Below, piece by piece: positions 25,188-34,336 of a stretch of DNA of 36,062 bases. Location: the NCBI GenBank assembly GCA_028277745.1, contig JANQFR010000081.1, positions 1 through 36,062 of the forward strand, written 5' to 3'. This stretch comes from Phycisphaeraceae bacterium (GTDB lineage Bacteria; Planctomycetota; Phycisphaerae; Phycisphaerales; Phycisphaeraceae). Position 1 is the stretch's first letter. Every line of letters begins with the position of its first letter. A program made the translations under genes and the position numbers. The notes below the pieces were generated by a model that was not told the origin of the DNA, did not search any database, and saw nothing but the letters and a program-made list of their open reading frames with translations.

Positions 25188-27600
25188 ACTCAATCGGTGG
25201 CGTTACCGACCGATCGTGCAATGGGTGTGGGACGACGATCCAACACGCCATCGGATGTGTGAGCAACTCGGGCACATCGCAGATGTCGGCTTCGGCGGCG
25301 TGTGCATCCAACCCATGCCGGACAACTTCCGCCCCCACGATTTCCGAAGACGGATGCGCATCCCCTACCTCGGCGCGGCTTTCTTTGATGCGATTCGCGA
25401 GGCGGTGACGATTGCCTCCGACCTTGACCTGATCGTCTGGCTCTACGACGAAGGCGGCTGGCCCAGCGGGCAGGCATGCGGGCAGGTCCTCGAAGGGCGT
25501 CCGGAGTTGGAAGGACAGGTACTCGTGCAAGAGTCAGGTCGATTCCTCGTGGAACGGACCGGCCTGACCGACCCACTCAAAGCCGAAGCCACACAGCGGT
25601 ACATGGCCTTGACCCACGAACGCTACCGCGACGCTGTCGGCGAATACTTCGGTTCAACCATCGAGGCCATGTTCTCCGACGAACTCAAGGTGCCCGGCGA
25701 GATAGGCACAGACCGTATCCCATGGACCGAAGACCTGCCAGAACGCTTCAAAAACCAAGCCGGTTACGCGCTGGAAGAAATGCTTCCGTTACTGTTCGAG
25801 GGTTCGCCTGCACGTCGACATCCTGCGTCTCGTGTATGTCGCGTCCGTCGCGATTTCACGCGTGTCTGGATCGACTTGTTCATCGAGCGTTGTCTCGAGC
25901 CACAGCAGCGATGGTGCAGTGAACATGGACTGTTGTTCACCGGGCACCTGGCTGGCGAACACGACTTGGCGCGTCACCCCGCTATGTTCGGAGATTACAT
26001 GGCCGTCATGCGTCGGTTCGATATGCCGGGGATCGACACCATCTGGCGACAGATCTGGCCGGGCCACCACGCCGATTTCCCCGCGCTGGCAGGGTCTGCG
26101 CGGACCGTGCACCAACGCCGCTTTGCCATGAGCGAGACCGGTGCTGTATACGGCCGCGACCTGACCTGCAACACACTCAAATGGCTGGGCGATCACCAGA
26201 TCATGCGCGGCATCAACCGATTCACCATCATGAACCTGCCTCTGTCAGGCGACGATGACGCGAACGTGTCCGCACTTACCCCTAACGGGTTGCATTGGCA
26301 CGCCTATCGCGAATGGACTCGTCACATTGCTACGTTTGCAGCACTCGCCAGCGTCGGATGGCCTGACGTGCAATGCGGTGTCCTCTACCCCGCGGAAGAC
26401 ATGGCGGCGTGCGGCGGCGACGGCCCCGGCACGGCCGCACAAGCAATCCTCCAGGAGCTTCTACATCTACCTGGCGGCTGCATTTACCTTGACGAACAAT
26501 GCCTGATCGATGCGCAAGCGCCAGTCAACGGCGGTGTGCTTTGCGGTGATGCTCGGATCGGATCTATCGTTGTCGCAGGAGGGAGCCTGATCGGAGAAGC
26601 GTTGGCTCAATGCCTGCCGTCGTTCAAAGAAGCCGGTGTCCATCTCGTGTCCGTCGGCACTGACTCGCCTTATCGAATAGATCAAGAGGGCAACCAAACG
26701 CCTTTGCGGTGTTTCCAATTGCTGGATTTTGATAATCTTGTGGAAACCGTTGAAGCCGTACTGAACCTTGACAGGCAGTCCTTGTGTTGCTTGTGTTCCG
26801 ACCCGGACTTGCGGATCGTGCGGCGCTCTGGCAATGACTGGAACCTGCTATTGCTCCACAACGAATCTGCAGAACCCGCTCACGTAAGACTGAACCTTCC
26901 CGAAGTAAGCCTGTGTTTCGATGTGGATACGGAGTTGAGACCTTTCGGAGAAATCGAGCCAACAGGTGTGCTCAAGATCGCACCCGGTTGTGTCGTAGCA
27001 GTCGCTTCGGGTGCGATTAAGGGAATCGAGCACCTTACGTCGACCGGTAAATGGAAGGCGGACACAAACATCGACACCGCATGGACGGTTGTGGCGGTTG
27101 AGGGTTATCCGATCAACGAGAACGCCGAACTCGTGCACACCGCACCGCTAGGATCCTGGGAACCGCGTTTCGGTAGATATTTTTCAGGGGAAGTAGTGTA
27201 CGAGGCGACTGTTCATGTGGCGGATGCAGCCTCGGAACTCGCCCTCGACCTCGGCCATGTGGAGCATGTTGCCGAGTTGCGTGTAAATGGTCGAACAATC
27301 GGCCTCCGCGCCTGGCCGCACTACCGGTTTAGATTGACCCCTCACTTGCGGCCGGGTGAAAACCAGATCGAAATCCGTATCGCAAACACCGCAGCGAACG
27401 CGTTCTGGTCGCCGCAGAACATCGTCGAACGTAAAGCAGAAGGACGGTGGAACGTCTACGACGACCGCATCGTCCAACGTTGTAAGCCGCAACTGGGTGG
27501 CGGCCTGTTTGGCCCGATCCGATGGCTTACCGCGAAGACCTCAGAGGCCTCGGCCATCGATACACCGGAATTGATCAGCAGCGAGCAACCACATGACTGA
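25168..27600 (+). CDS. GH106-like glycoside hydrolase (alpha-L-rhamnosidase-type)
   Basis: The protein has 810 residues from the ATG at 25168, chosen for GAGAGGAG about 8 bases upstream. The catalytic TIM-barrel portion begins with WVWDDDPTRHRMCEQL and GFGGVCIQPMPD, then LIVWLYDEGGWPSGQACG (about 88-105) and SDELKVPGEIG (about 171). The C-terminus (about 640-760) is a jelly-roll domain (LDLGHVEHVAELRVNGRTIG, HLRPGENQIEIRIANT) usual in GH106 and relatives. Known GH106 enzymes release alpha-L-rhamnose from pectin and other glycans; the relative with a rhamnogalacturonan-lyase-like protein upstream makes a rhamnose-containing substrate attractive but unproved. No signal peptide is evident. Confidence 0.75.
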   Translation: MPLNLAELNRWRYRPIVQWVWDDDPTRHRMCEQLGHIADVGFGGVCIQPMPDNFRPHDFRRRMRIPYLGAAFFDAIREAVTIASDLDLIVWLYDEGGWPSGQACGQVLEGRPELEGQVLVQESGRFLVERTGLTDPLKAEATQRYMALTHERYRDAVGEYFGSTIEAMFSDELKVPGEIGTDRIPWTEDLPERFKNQAGYALEEMLPLLFEGSPARRHPASRVCRVRRDFTRVWIDLFIERCLEPQQRWCSEHGLLFTGHLAGEHDLARHPAMFGDYMAVMRRFDMPGIDTIWRQIWPGHHADFPALAGSARTVHQRRFAMSETGAVYGRDLTCNTLKWLGDHQIMRGINRFTIMNLPLSGDDDANVSALTPNGLHWHAYREWTRHIATFAALASVGWPDVQCGVLYPAEDMAACGGDGPGTAAQAILQELLHLPGGCIYLDEQCLIDAQAPVNGGVLCGDARIGSIVVAGGSLIGEALAQCLPSFKEAGVHLVSVGTDSPYRIDQEGNQTPLRCFQLLDFDNLVETVEAVLNLDRQSLCCLCSDPDLRIVRRSGNDWNLLLLHNESAEPAHVRLNLPEVSLCFDVDTELRPFGEIEPTGVLKIAPGCVVAVASGAIKGIEHLTSTGKWKADTNIDTAWTVVAVEGYPINENAELVHTAPLGSWEPRFGRYFSGEVVYEATVHVADAASELALDLGHVEHVAELRVNGRTIGLRAWPHYRFRLTPHLRPGENQIEIRIANTAANAFWSPQNIVERKAEGRWNVYDDRIVQRCKPQLGGGLFGPIRWLTAKTSEASAIDTPELISSEQPHD

Positions 27601-28873
27601 ACACGCCATTATCCACAACACCGCCCTGGCCATCGACGGCGGCTTGCCGTGTGTCCCAGACAAACCCAATAGTTATCTGCACGGCCCGCAGGAGATCGGC
27701 GATGAAGAAATTGCTGAAGTGACCGATGCACTACGCAAGCAGAACCTGTTCCGCTTCCTGAAGGATCCAGCCACTTCTGCAACGGCGCAGTTCGAGACGG
27801 CTTTCCAAAAGAAAGTACTAACGGAACACGTCCTGGCGGTAAACAGCGGCACGTCCGCGTTGATCGCGGCCATGATCGGGTTAGGCGTGAGTACCGGGGA
27901 CGAGGTAATTGTGCCGGGTTATACCTATATCGCTACGGCCGCAGCTGCGCTGGCCGTTGGCGCAATACCCGTTATTGCAGAGATCGATCAATCGCTCACC
28001 CTGGACCCGGTTGATGTCGAACGGAAAATCACGCCGCGTACCCGACTGATCGTCCCGGTTCACATGCGTGGCGCGCCTTGCCAGATGGATGAACTCATGG
28101 CGGTTACGCGTCGCCACGGGTTGCGGTTGCTGGAAGACTGCGCCCAGGCCAATGGCGGGAGCTACCACGGCCGACCCTTGGGTTCGATCGGCGATGCCGG
28201 CGTCTTCAGTTTTCAACACTTCAAGATCATCACCGCGGGGGAAGGCGGAGTGGTCGTCACCAACGACCGCAGCGTGTATGAGCGTGCGGCCTGTTACCAT
28301 GACTCGGCCTATGCGTTCTGGATGGAGAAGCGTCAGAAGCTGTCGATCGCTCCTTTCCTCGGTGAAAATTACCGGATGTCCGATCTCAACGGCGCCCTGG
28401 CGTTGGCGCAACTGCGAAAGCGAGACACAATCCTTGCATCACTTCGTGCGATTAAAAAACGTTTGATCAATGGTGTCAGCGACCTGTCCGGCATCGAGTT
28501 GCAAAACATGCCCGACCCCGCGGGAGACTGCGGGGTCGCCCTGGCCTTCTTCGTCGAGTCTTCCGAACGGGCCAAACGCTTCGCCCAAGCCTTGCGGGCC
28601 GAGGGTATGAGCGCGGGGTCGATGTTCGACGCTGGCTTCCCCGACCGCCACGTGTTTTATCACTGGGACTATGTGATGCAACGTCGTAGCCCCGATCGCC
28701 ACGGCCACCCTTGGCCACTCGCCGACGATAGTGTCCGATATGACCGAGACATGTGCCCGGCGACAACGGCCTTGCTCAGACGCGCTGTTGCCGTTCCATT
28801 GACCCAGCGGATGTCACAAACCCACGTTGATGGATGCATCCAGGCCATTCGCAAGGTAAACGCCGCTTTGTAA
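27593..28873 (+). CDS. DegT/DnrJ/EryC1-family PLP aminotransferase
   Basis: The protein has 426 residues. Fold-type I sugar aminotransferase features are present: AVNSGTSALIAAMIGLG (about 84-100), DEVIVPGYTYIATAAA, LLEDCAQANGG (about 178-188) and the PLP-lysine K211 in FSFQHFKIITAGEGG. Relatives move an amino group to or from keto-sugars (for example in dTDP-sugar or aminocyclitol pathways). In biosynthesis they work on nucleotide sugars; in this degradative setting the reverse reaction, removing an amino group, is a possibility only. It overlaps the GH106-like gene by 8 bases. Confidence 0.9.
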   Translation: MTEHAIIHNTALAIDGGLPCVPDKPNSYLHGPQEIGDEEIAEVTDALRKQNLFRFLKDPATSATAQFETAFQKKVLTEHVLAVNSGTSALIAAMIGLGVSTGDEVIVPGYTYIATAAAALAVGAIPVIAEIDQSLTLDPVDVERKITPRTRLIVPVHMRGAPCQMDELMAVTRRHGLRLLEDCAQANGGSYHGRPLGSIGDAGVFSFQHFKIITAGEGGVVVTNDRSVYERAACYHDSAYAFWMEKRQKLSIAPFLGENYRMSDLNGALALAQLRKRDTILASLRAIKKRLINGVSDLSGIELQNMPDPAGDCGVALAFFVESSERAKRFAQALRAEGMSAGSMFDAGFPDRHVFYHWDYVMQRRSPDRHGHPWPLADDSVRYDRDMCPATTALLRRAVAVPLTQRMSQTHVDGCIQAIRKVNAAL

Positions 28874-28921
28874 GGGGTATCCACACGACTGGCATCGAGT
28901 TGACCACAAAGGACAGATCCC

Positions 28922-30280
28922 ATGCAATCGTTGAAGATTGGAGTCGGACGCCGCAACATCACGCCCGCGATCGGCGCCCTGTTGATGGGGTACGCGGATG
29001 CTCACGGCCAACGAGTTGCGAAAAGCGTGCGCGATCCGTTGCACGTGACATCATTGGTCATTGAAAGCGAGGACCGACTCGCCGCGCTCATCTCGCTAGA
29101 CCTGTGCATGGTCGAAGACAGGCTCGTTCAGAGTATCCGTACGGGTATCGCAGACCGAACGCACATCGATGAAACCAACGTCATCATGCACGCCACTCAC
29201 ACGCACTGCGCCCCTCGCACCGCGAGTCGGTGGGGGTGGGGCGATGTCGATGAGTATTACGTGAATGAGATCATGCTGCCCGAAACGGTGGCGGCGACGG
29301 TCGAAGCGGCCCAGCAACTCGTGCCGGCACGGGTCGGCTACGCGGAAACGCGTTGCGATGTCGGCATCGCTCGACGATCGCTTAATGAAAACCACGATGT
29401 TGTGCTTGGCCAGCAGGCTTGGGGCGTGTACGACCCAACGATGACGGTGCTGCGCATCGACGGGCCCGATGGTCCGCTGGCCAACGTGATCCACTACGGC
29501 GCTCATCCGACCGTGTTCAACAAGGCGAGCCGAGTCGTTTCGAGGGACTGGCCAGGCATCATGATCGATCGGGTCGAGGAACTCACCGGCGCTACGACGC
29601 TCTATTTCAACGGAGGGATCGGCGACGTCGCACCGCGAACAAATTCAAGACGTGCGGTGGGTGACGGCACGGAAGCTGCCCTGTGGGAAGCAGGCGCGGT
29701 AGCCGCCCTGGACGCCATACGCGCCTGGCGATCCATCAAGGAACTCCGAGACGTCAAGATGCATACCCGCACGGGTACTTTTGAGATACCCTACCAACCA
29801 CTGACGCCACTGGATGAAGCTAGGCGGAAGCTTGCCGAGTGGGAACCCCAAAAAAACGGGCCCGGGGCGGGGGTGGCCGAATACCGGCACTGGCAAGCCG
29901 TGATCGAAGCGCACAGCCGGCCGCCGCTAAGCAGCAAGGTATATCAACAGACCATCGCGACGCTCGGCCCGGCGGTGTTTGTTCCATTCCCGGGTGAGCC
30001 ATTTGCTGAGTTGAGCCTGCGGTTGCGTGAAGCGAGCCCTTTTCAACACACGCTTGGTCTGAGCACCTCGTGTGGCGACAACGGCTACCTGTTCACACGT
30101 GAAGCCGCGGCGCGCGGTGGATACGAGGTATGGGTGAATCGCGTGTTTGGCGCAAATCTCCTGGCGGATCACGTAGGCGATACTTTGGTGCAAGAGAACG
30201 TTGATTTGCTCCATCAACTGCACCGGGTTGCTTACCGGCCTCTACATGCCGATGTGAGTGCCGCGATTGCCGATGTTTGA
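28922..30280 (+). CDS. Neutral/alkaline ceramidase-like hydrolase
   Basis: The protein has 452 residues. Family marks are present: IGVGRRNITPAIGALLMGYA at the start, HATHTHCAP (about 91-99) with metal-binding histidines, YGAHPTVFN (about 191) and NGGIGDVAP (about 230-238). True ceramidases are larger and cleave the amide of ceramide; this short form matches the domain that is abundant in planctomycete sugar loci, where its substrate is unknown and may be another amide. No signal peptide. AAGGA lies about 8 bases before the ATG. It follows the aminotransferase by 48 bp. Confidence 0.85.
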   Translation: MQSLKIGVGRRNITPAIGALLMGYADAHGQRVAKSVRDPLHVTSLVIESEDRLAALISLDLCMVEDRLVQSIRTGIADRTHIDETNVIMHATHTHCAPRTASRWGWGDVDEYYVNEIMLPETVAATVEAAQQLVPARVGYAETRCDVGIARRSLNENHDVVLGQQAWGVYDPTMTVLRIDGPDGPLANVIHYGAHPTVFNKASRVVSRDWPGIMIDRVEELTGATTLYFNGGIGDVAPRTNSRRAVGDGTEAALWEAGAVAALDAIRAWRSIKELRDVKMHTRTGTFEIPYQPLTPLDEARRKLAEWEPQKNGPGAGVAEYRHWQAVIEAHSRPPLSSKVYQQTIATLGPAVFVPFPGEPFAELSLRLREASPFQHTLGLSTSCGDNGYLFTREAAARGGYEVWVNRVFGANLLADHVGDTLVQENVDLLHQLHRVAYRPLHADVSAAIADV

Positions 30281-30371
30281 TGCACGATTACAGCCATCCC
30301 GGTCGCCACTGTCCGGCGTGACCAGCTGAACGCAATCGCTCGACAGATACTATTGAGAACGAACACCAGGA

Positions 30372-31604
30372 ATGCCGCCTTCACACCTGACGATTCGTGA
30401 CGCCTCGCCACATGAGCTTGACGACATCGTGAGGCTGACGGCCCGGGCGTTTGAAGTCCACGGACGCCCCCCCGCCACCTGGGATCGGCTACGACGAGAC
30501 CCCGACAACCGACACACGACCCAGCGCGTCGGCGTGAGCGACGGCAGAGTCGTTGCAACACTGCGTCTGTATTGGCGTGACCTTGAAGTCGCTAGCGCCA
30601 GGCTGCCCATCGCGGTGATCGGGGATGTGGCCGTCGACCCCGAACAGCAAGGGCGAGGGCTTGGTCACGCCATGTTGACCGACACCATCCAGCTGCTTCG
30701 AAAACGCGGCGTCGTCTTGGCGCGCCTGGCAGGTCTGGCATCGTTCTACGGCAGGTTTGATTTCTTCCGTCTGCATGAACCGCGATTGATCGTTCGGGTT
30801 GATGCGCTGACTCAGGATCCGATCGGGACAGATTGCGTCAGCAGAGACACCGCTTCGCTTGTGAAAGATGACCAGTGGATTCACATGAGAGATGCGGCGA
30901 CACAACGGTGCGCCAGCCGGGTTGCACGCCCCGCACATTTTGCCCGCTGGTTGCTCCATGACCGCGGCTTTCATGAACCGAACGCCGAGGATCTGAAGGT
31001 AGTCAGCCTGAGGCAACAGAACATCCTTCGCAGCTACGCGATCTGCCGAACGCGGGGAGACGAGGTAGCCGTGGAGGAACTGATGTGGGGAGACGGTGGC
31101 CTGGACTCGGTGGTTGCTTTGCTTCAATCCATAACTAATAGCTTCCCGGATACCCTTCGGCTGGTGATCAGCACGCCACACATCAAGTCACTGCAAACAA
31201 TGCTTCGGAAGCGCGGCGGATCGGCAGTGATCAATGAAGAAGGGAGTATGCCTTTGGTCGCTTTCGTGAATCTGCTGGAATGGGTCAAGCGGTTAGCACC
31301 GATCTGGCAGAAACAGATTGCTGGGCGGCCGGCGCGCCCGGTTGCGTTCATCCACAAGCCAAACTTGGCCTTGCTCTTCGAGATGGCGGGGACGCCACGC
31401 GTAATACCTATCCGCGCATGCCCGCCGGGCACGATCATTCTGGCGCTTGATCGTGAAGAACTGGCGCAACTATTACTGGGAACTGTTTCAGCAACCACGC
31501 TTGATCTTTGCGCCCGTTTTAAACTCAACCCTGTCGACGCCGAGCAGCTAACCGTTTTTTTTCCCGGTAATTCAGGCTATTTCAGCGGATTGGAAAACGC
31601 TTGA
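30372..31604 (+). CDS. GNAT-family N-acetyltransferase (Eis-like layout)
   Basis: The protein has 410 residues. The N-terminal GNAT domain shows the acetyl-CoA loop VAVDPEQQGRGLGHAMLTD (about 90-108), then GLASFYGRFDF. A second, weaker GNAT-like portion (about 150-290) and a C-terminal SCP2-like segment (ILALDREELAQLLLGT onward) follow, an order resembling Eis. The acceptor could be an amine on a sugar or drug; the neighbours make an amino sugar plausible. It is 91 bp downstream of the ceramidase-like gene and may share its transcript. The ribosome site (AGGA) is unusually close to the ATG, so the start is uncertain. Confidence 0.75.
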   Translation: MPPSHLTIRDASPHELDDIVRLTARAFEVHGRPPATWDRLRRDPDNRHTTQRVGVSDGRVVATLRLYWRDLEVASARLPIAVIGDVAVDPEQQGRGLGHAMLTDTIQLLRKRGVVLARLAGLASFYGRFDFFRLHEPRLIVRVDALTQDPIGTDCVSRDTASLVKDDQWIHMRDAATQRCASRVARPAHFARWLLHDRGFHEPNAEDLKVVSLRQQNILRSYAICRTRGDEVAVEELMWGDGGLDSVVALLQSITNSFPDTLRLVISTPHIKSLQTMLRKRGGSAVINEEGSMPLVAFVNLLEWVKRLAPIWQKQIAGRPARPVAFIHKPNLALLFEMAGTPRVIPIRACPPGTIILALDREELAQLLLGTVSATTLDLCARFKLNPVDAEQLTVFFPGNSGYFSGLENA

Positions 31605-31935
31605 ACGCCAATAGACAACGCTTTGCATATGCTCTTCAAATGCATGCCGTCTTCATGCACACGAAGCCTCATTGCTTATAAACGGTGTAACACCGGCCGG
31701 GATTTGGGGCAGTATCATGCGATTACTAACGCTGGAATGCCGCGTGGCGCTTTTACTACTGTTGCACCAGAAATCGGCGCGCTGCGTGTGATGCCCGAAG
31801 CCCCCGGGGCTGAACCCCAAAGATCCGCGCTGCCTATCAGCAGTGATCGGTTGATCTTGAGTTGGGGATGGCAATGCGTATCAATATGGCGATCAAATAA
31901 CCATGCTCCAAGGAGCTGTAAGAGTGAATACTTGA
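31605..31935. other. Noncoding gap between convergent genes
   Basis: No gene is supported in these 331 bases; a 73-codon minus-strand frame at 31653-31874 has no recognisable features or ribosome site. A near-palindrome AGCCCCCGGGGCT (about 31799-31811) followed by GGGGCTGAACCCC could form a hairpin and end transcription from either side, but no T-run is present. Confidence 0.5.
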
Positions 31936-32832
31936 CTAGAGGAACAGCAGGACTGTCGCCGCCGTGGTGAGTGTCGCACCGATCACCTTCGCGGCAATCA
32001 CTCTAGGGGGCATCGCCACGAGTTCGGTGTTCTGAAACCACCGGCCGATCAGCCAAACCAGTGCGATGCCCCAGAGTCCGCGAGTGGAATAGGCCACGTT
32101 GGCTCCCGCGGCGTCGCCGAAGACGCCGATTGACGTAATCAAGACGAGGCCTTGCAACGCGAAGAAGGCCGCCCCGATGCTCATGTAGACCCAGGCGCGA
32201 GTAGATATGGATGACGATTGGGCTTCTGTCTTCAACAAGAATAAAAGCGAGAGAAGCGCGGCGACAACGATCGCGGGGGGGACGAGACGTCCGAAGCCGA
32301 TGATCGGACTCCAGTACTGATTCATCGCGTCAAACGCCGCGAAACTAAGCGCTGCGCTGAAGGCCAGCAGCATGGCGCCTATGTTGCGTCGGATGTTGGC
32401 GGGGGCTTCTCCGATCTGTAGGCACGCGATCCCGATCGCGGCGAGTACGGCGGCAAGCCACGTCAGGGGCAACACAGGTTCGCGGAACAACACCGCTACA
32501 AGCAGCGCCACCAAGATGACTTTGACCCCGAAAACGGGTGTGACGCTGGACACCTCGCCATGTGCGACGGCCAGAACGGTGAGCGCCTGTCCGAGCACGA
32601 ACAAGACTCCGAGGGCCACGATCGGCCAGACGGGGCTCGGCAGGCTGGGAAACGATGACCAGTCGTAGAGCACGAGAAAGGCGACAGCCATGAAGCAGTT
32701 GCACATCACGATCGTCCGCCGCCTCCCGCCGCCATGATTGCTCGAGGCTTTCATCGCGATCGCGGAAACCGCAAAGAGGCAGGCGGCCAGCAGCGGGTAG
32801 AGCAGGTAAGCTTTGGCTTGGAGGTAGGCCAT
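31936..32832 (-). CDS. EamA/DMT-family permease
   Basis: The protein has 298 residues and is very hydrophobic, with about ten predicted membrane helices in two related halves (about 10-150 and 155-298), the drug/metabolite transporter plan. Helical segments such as PIVALGVLFVLGQALTVLAV and VKVILVALLVAVLF are clear. EamA members export or import small metabolites, including amino acids and sugars. It follows the Gfo/Idh gene by 33 bp on the same strand, so it probably serves the same pathway. It is the only transporter visible in the sugar region; no ABC or TonB importer is present. Confidence 0.8.
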   Translation of the reverse strand: MAYLQAKAYLLYPLLAACLFAVSAIAMKASSNHGGGRRRTIVMCNCFMAVAFLVLYDWSSFPSLPSPVWPIVALGVLFVLGQALTVLAVAHGEVSSVTPVFGVKVILVALLVAVLFREPVLPLTWLAAVLAAIGIACLQIGEAPANIRRNIGAMLLAFSAALSFAAFDAMNQYWSPIIGFGRLVPPAIVVAALLSLLFLLKTEAQSSSISTRAWVYMSIGAAFFALQGLVLITSIGVFGDAAGANVAYSTRGLWGIALVWLIGRWFQNTELVAMPPRVIAAKVIGATLTTAATVLLFL

Positions 32833-32865
32833 GACGGTCCGGGTGCTTGTGCGCGGCGTAATGGT

Positions 32866-33963
32866 TCAGAAGTCCGTGCCGCGGCGGATCCGTGCGAGCA
32901 CTTCATAGACAGGCCGAGCGCTGTGCGCTGGAACCAAGAGCGGGTCCTGGTGACGGATGGCTCGATACAGGTTGTCGTAAAATCCGGCGTAACGCTTGGT
33001 CGGTGTGGCGGGACGTTGACGATTGCTCCATCGCAGGCGGCCGTTGCGAGGCGTGTGATAGGACCGTCCTTCAGCGAGGTGGCGGTCAACGACTTCGATA
33101 GGTTTAACCGCGCCCGACAGTGTTCGTCTGTAGAGCATCTTGTCCTGGATCCACAGCGATCCTCGGTCGCCGAGGACGACCCACTGCGGACGGTGCGACG
33201 CGTCCACATCACTCACTTCGATGTCAATGACGACGCCATTCTCGCACTGGATCATCGCTTTTAGGTCATCCTCGGCGTCGCCAGATGAGAAATGCCGCCC
33301 CAGCACGCCCCACACCTTTTCAACCGGCGATTCCGCCAAGTGAAGCGACTGATCGATCACGTGTACACCCCAGTTAGCGGCAACACCGCCTTGGTACTTC
33401 TTTAAGACCTGCCAGTCGCTACGGCGTCGAAAGTCGCCGACGATCCGCTGGATGCGAAGCAACTTGCCAAGTCGGCCGCTGTCAATGATCTCCTTGACGG
33501 CCAGGCACTCGGGGTAGAGGCGCTGGTTGTGGTGGATGGCCAGGAGGCGTCCAGCCGTCTCGGCGGCTTGCTGCATGCGGTCCAGCCCGGCCGGTGTTCG
33601 ACACGCGGGTTTTTCGCACAGCACATGTTTGTGGGCGCGCAGGGCGCGCAGCGTGTGACGTTCATGATCGATTGACTGAGAGGCTACAACAACCAACTCG
33701 AGGTCTTCTTGCTTAAGGAAGCCGGAATAGTCATCCACGTAGCCTGCGCAGCCTGTCTGGTTGACGGCTTGATCGACGCGGGACGCCTCGATGTCGCAGA
33801 CGGCCGCGAGATTGAATCCGTTGTGCCACATCACCGTCGCAGCGTGGTGTAGCCAACCGATGCGTCCAAGACCCAGCACGCCAACGCGAACGGGATCGCG
33901 CAACTTGAGGTGACCCAGGCGTGACGGATCAAAACTCGGATTACCGTGGTTCTGAGAACTCAT
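32866..33963 (-). CDS. Gfo/Idh/MocA-family oxidoreductase
   Basis: The protein has 365 residues. The NAD(P) fold begins VRVGVLGLGRIGWLHHAA (about 25-42), followed by AAVCDIEASR and the signature HVLCEKPAC (about 113-121). The C-terminal catalytic domain holds GGVAANWGVHVIDQSLHL (about 190-207), with the H-x3-D pair usual for the active site. Members oxidise or reduce sugar hydroxyls, inositols and glycosides (GH109 also belongs here). The start overlaps the end of the isomerase pseudogene as ATGA, which shows that the two were once cotranscribed and coupled. Confidence 0.9.
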   Translation of the reverse strand: MSSQNHGNPSFDPSRLGHLKLRDPVRVGVLGLGRIGWLHHAATVMWHNGFNLAAVCDIEASRVDQAVNQTGCAGYVDDYSGFLKQEDLELVVVASQSIDHERHTLRALRAHKHVLCEKPACRTPAGLDRMQQAAETAGRLLAIHHNQRLYPECLAVKEIIDSGRLGKLLRIQRIVGDFRRRSDWQVLKKYQGGVAANWGVHVIDQSLHLAESPVEKVWGVLGRHFSSGDAEDDLKAMIQCENGVVIDIEVSDVDASHRPQWVVLGDRGSLWIQDKMLYRRTLSGAVKPIEVVDRHLAEGRSYHTPRNGRLRWSNRQRPATPTKRYAGFYDNLYRAIRHQDPLLVPAHSARPVYEVLARIRRGTDF

Positions 33964-34264
33964 GTATTCTCCAGCAGGGATCGCAAGTAGGCGTTTGCCC
34001 GACGCAGTTGAATGTGTGTCGGCATCGAGTCATCGAAATCATCTAGAACAAGCAGGCCGGCCGTTGGAGTCGATCTGCCTGGCGGATGGTCTGTTCGGCG
34101 GTGAGCGACGTGCGGTTCCCCGACCAGAAAGAGGGTTGGGTGCGGTCACCAGTGTCCGACGTGACACGCCACTCCACCGCTGCGTATCCCGACTGGGCCA
34201 GAACGGCGAACACGTCATCCGCATCGAAGTCGCGTGTACAGGCGGTCAAGGCGGTCAGTTTCAA
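33960..34264 (-). pseudogene. Sugar phosphate isomerase/epimerase, internally deleted
   Basis: The N-terminal part (34264 leftward) starts MKLTALTACTRDFDADDVF and contains GYAAVEWRVTSD and PSFWSGNRTSLTAEQ, typical of the AP-endonuclease-2/xylose-isomerase-like TIM barrels. That frame stops at 34043. In another frame, from about 34050 to the TGA at 33960-33962, the sequence reads LLVLDDFDDSMPTHIQLRRA then NAYLRSLLENT, which is what the C-terminus of the same family looks like. Roughly 200 central codons are missing and the two ends are out of frame, so one deletion destroyed the gene. The terminal TGA overlaps the Gfo/Idh start, as in an intact operon. Confidence 0.75.
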
Positions 34265-34336
34265 GGCGGCGTGATCCGGTTAGCGGGGTTGATGACGGCG
34301 GTTGTACCAGCCTTCCCCCCAGCCGAGAGAGATTAT

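Noticed and set aside
30148..30163. A further GCGCAAATCTCCT match inside the ceramidase-like gene
   Set aside because: It lies deep in a conserved coding region and is isolated, so it is probably a chance match to the AraC half-site.
31653..31874. Minus-strand frame of 73 codons between the GNAT and EamA genes
   Set aside because: No ribosome site, no family resemblance and unusual residue use.
33962..34336. N-terminal extension of the AraC frame
   Set aside because: It is antisense to the isomerase remnant, resembles no sensor domain, and a better start with a ribosome site exists at 34337.
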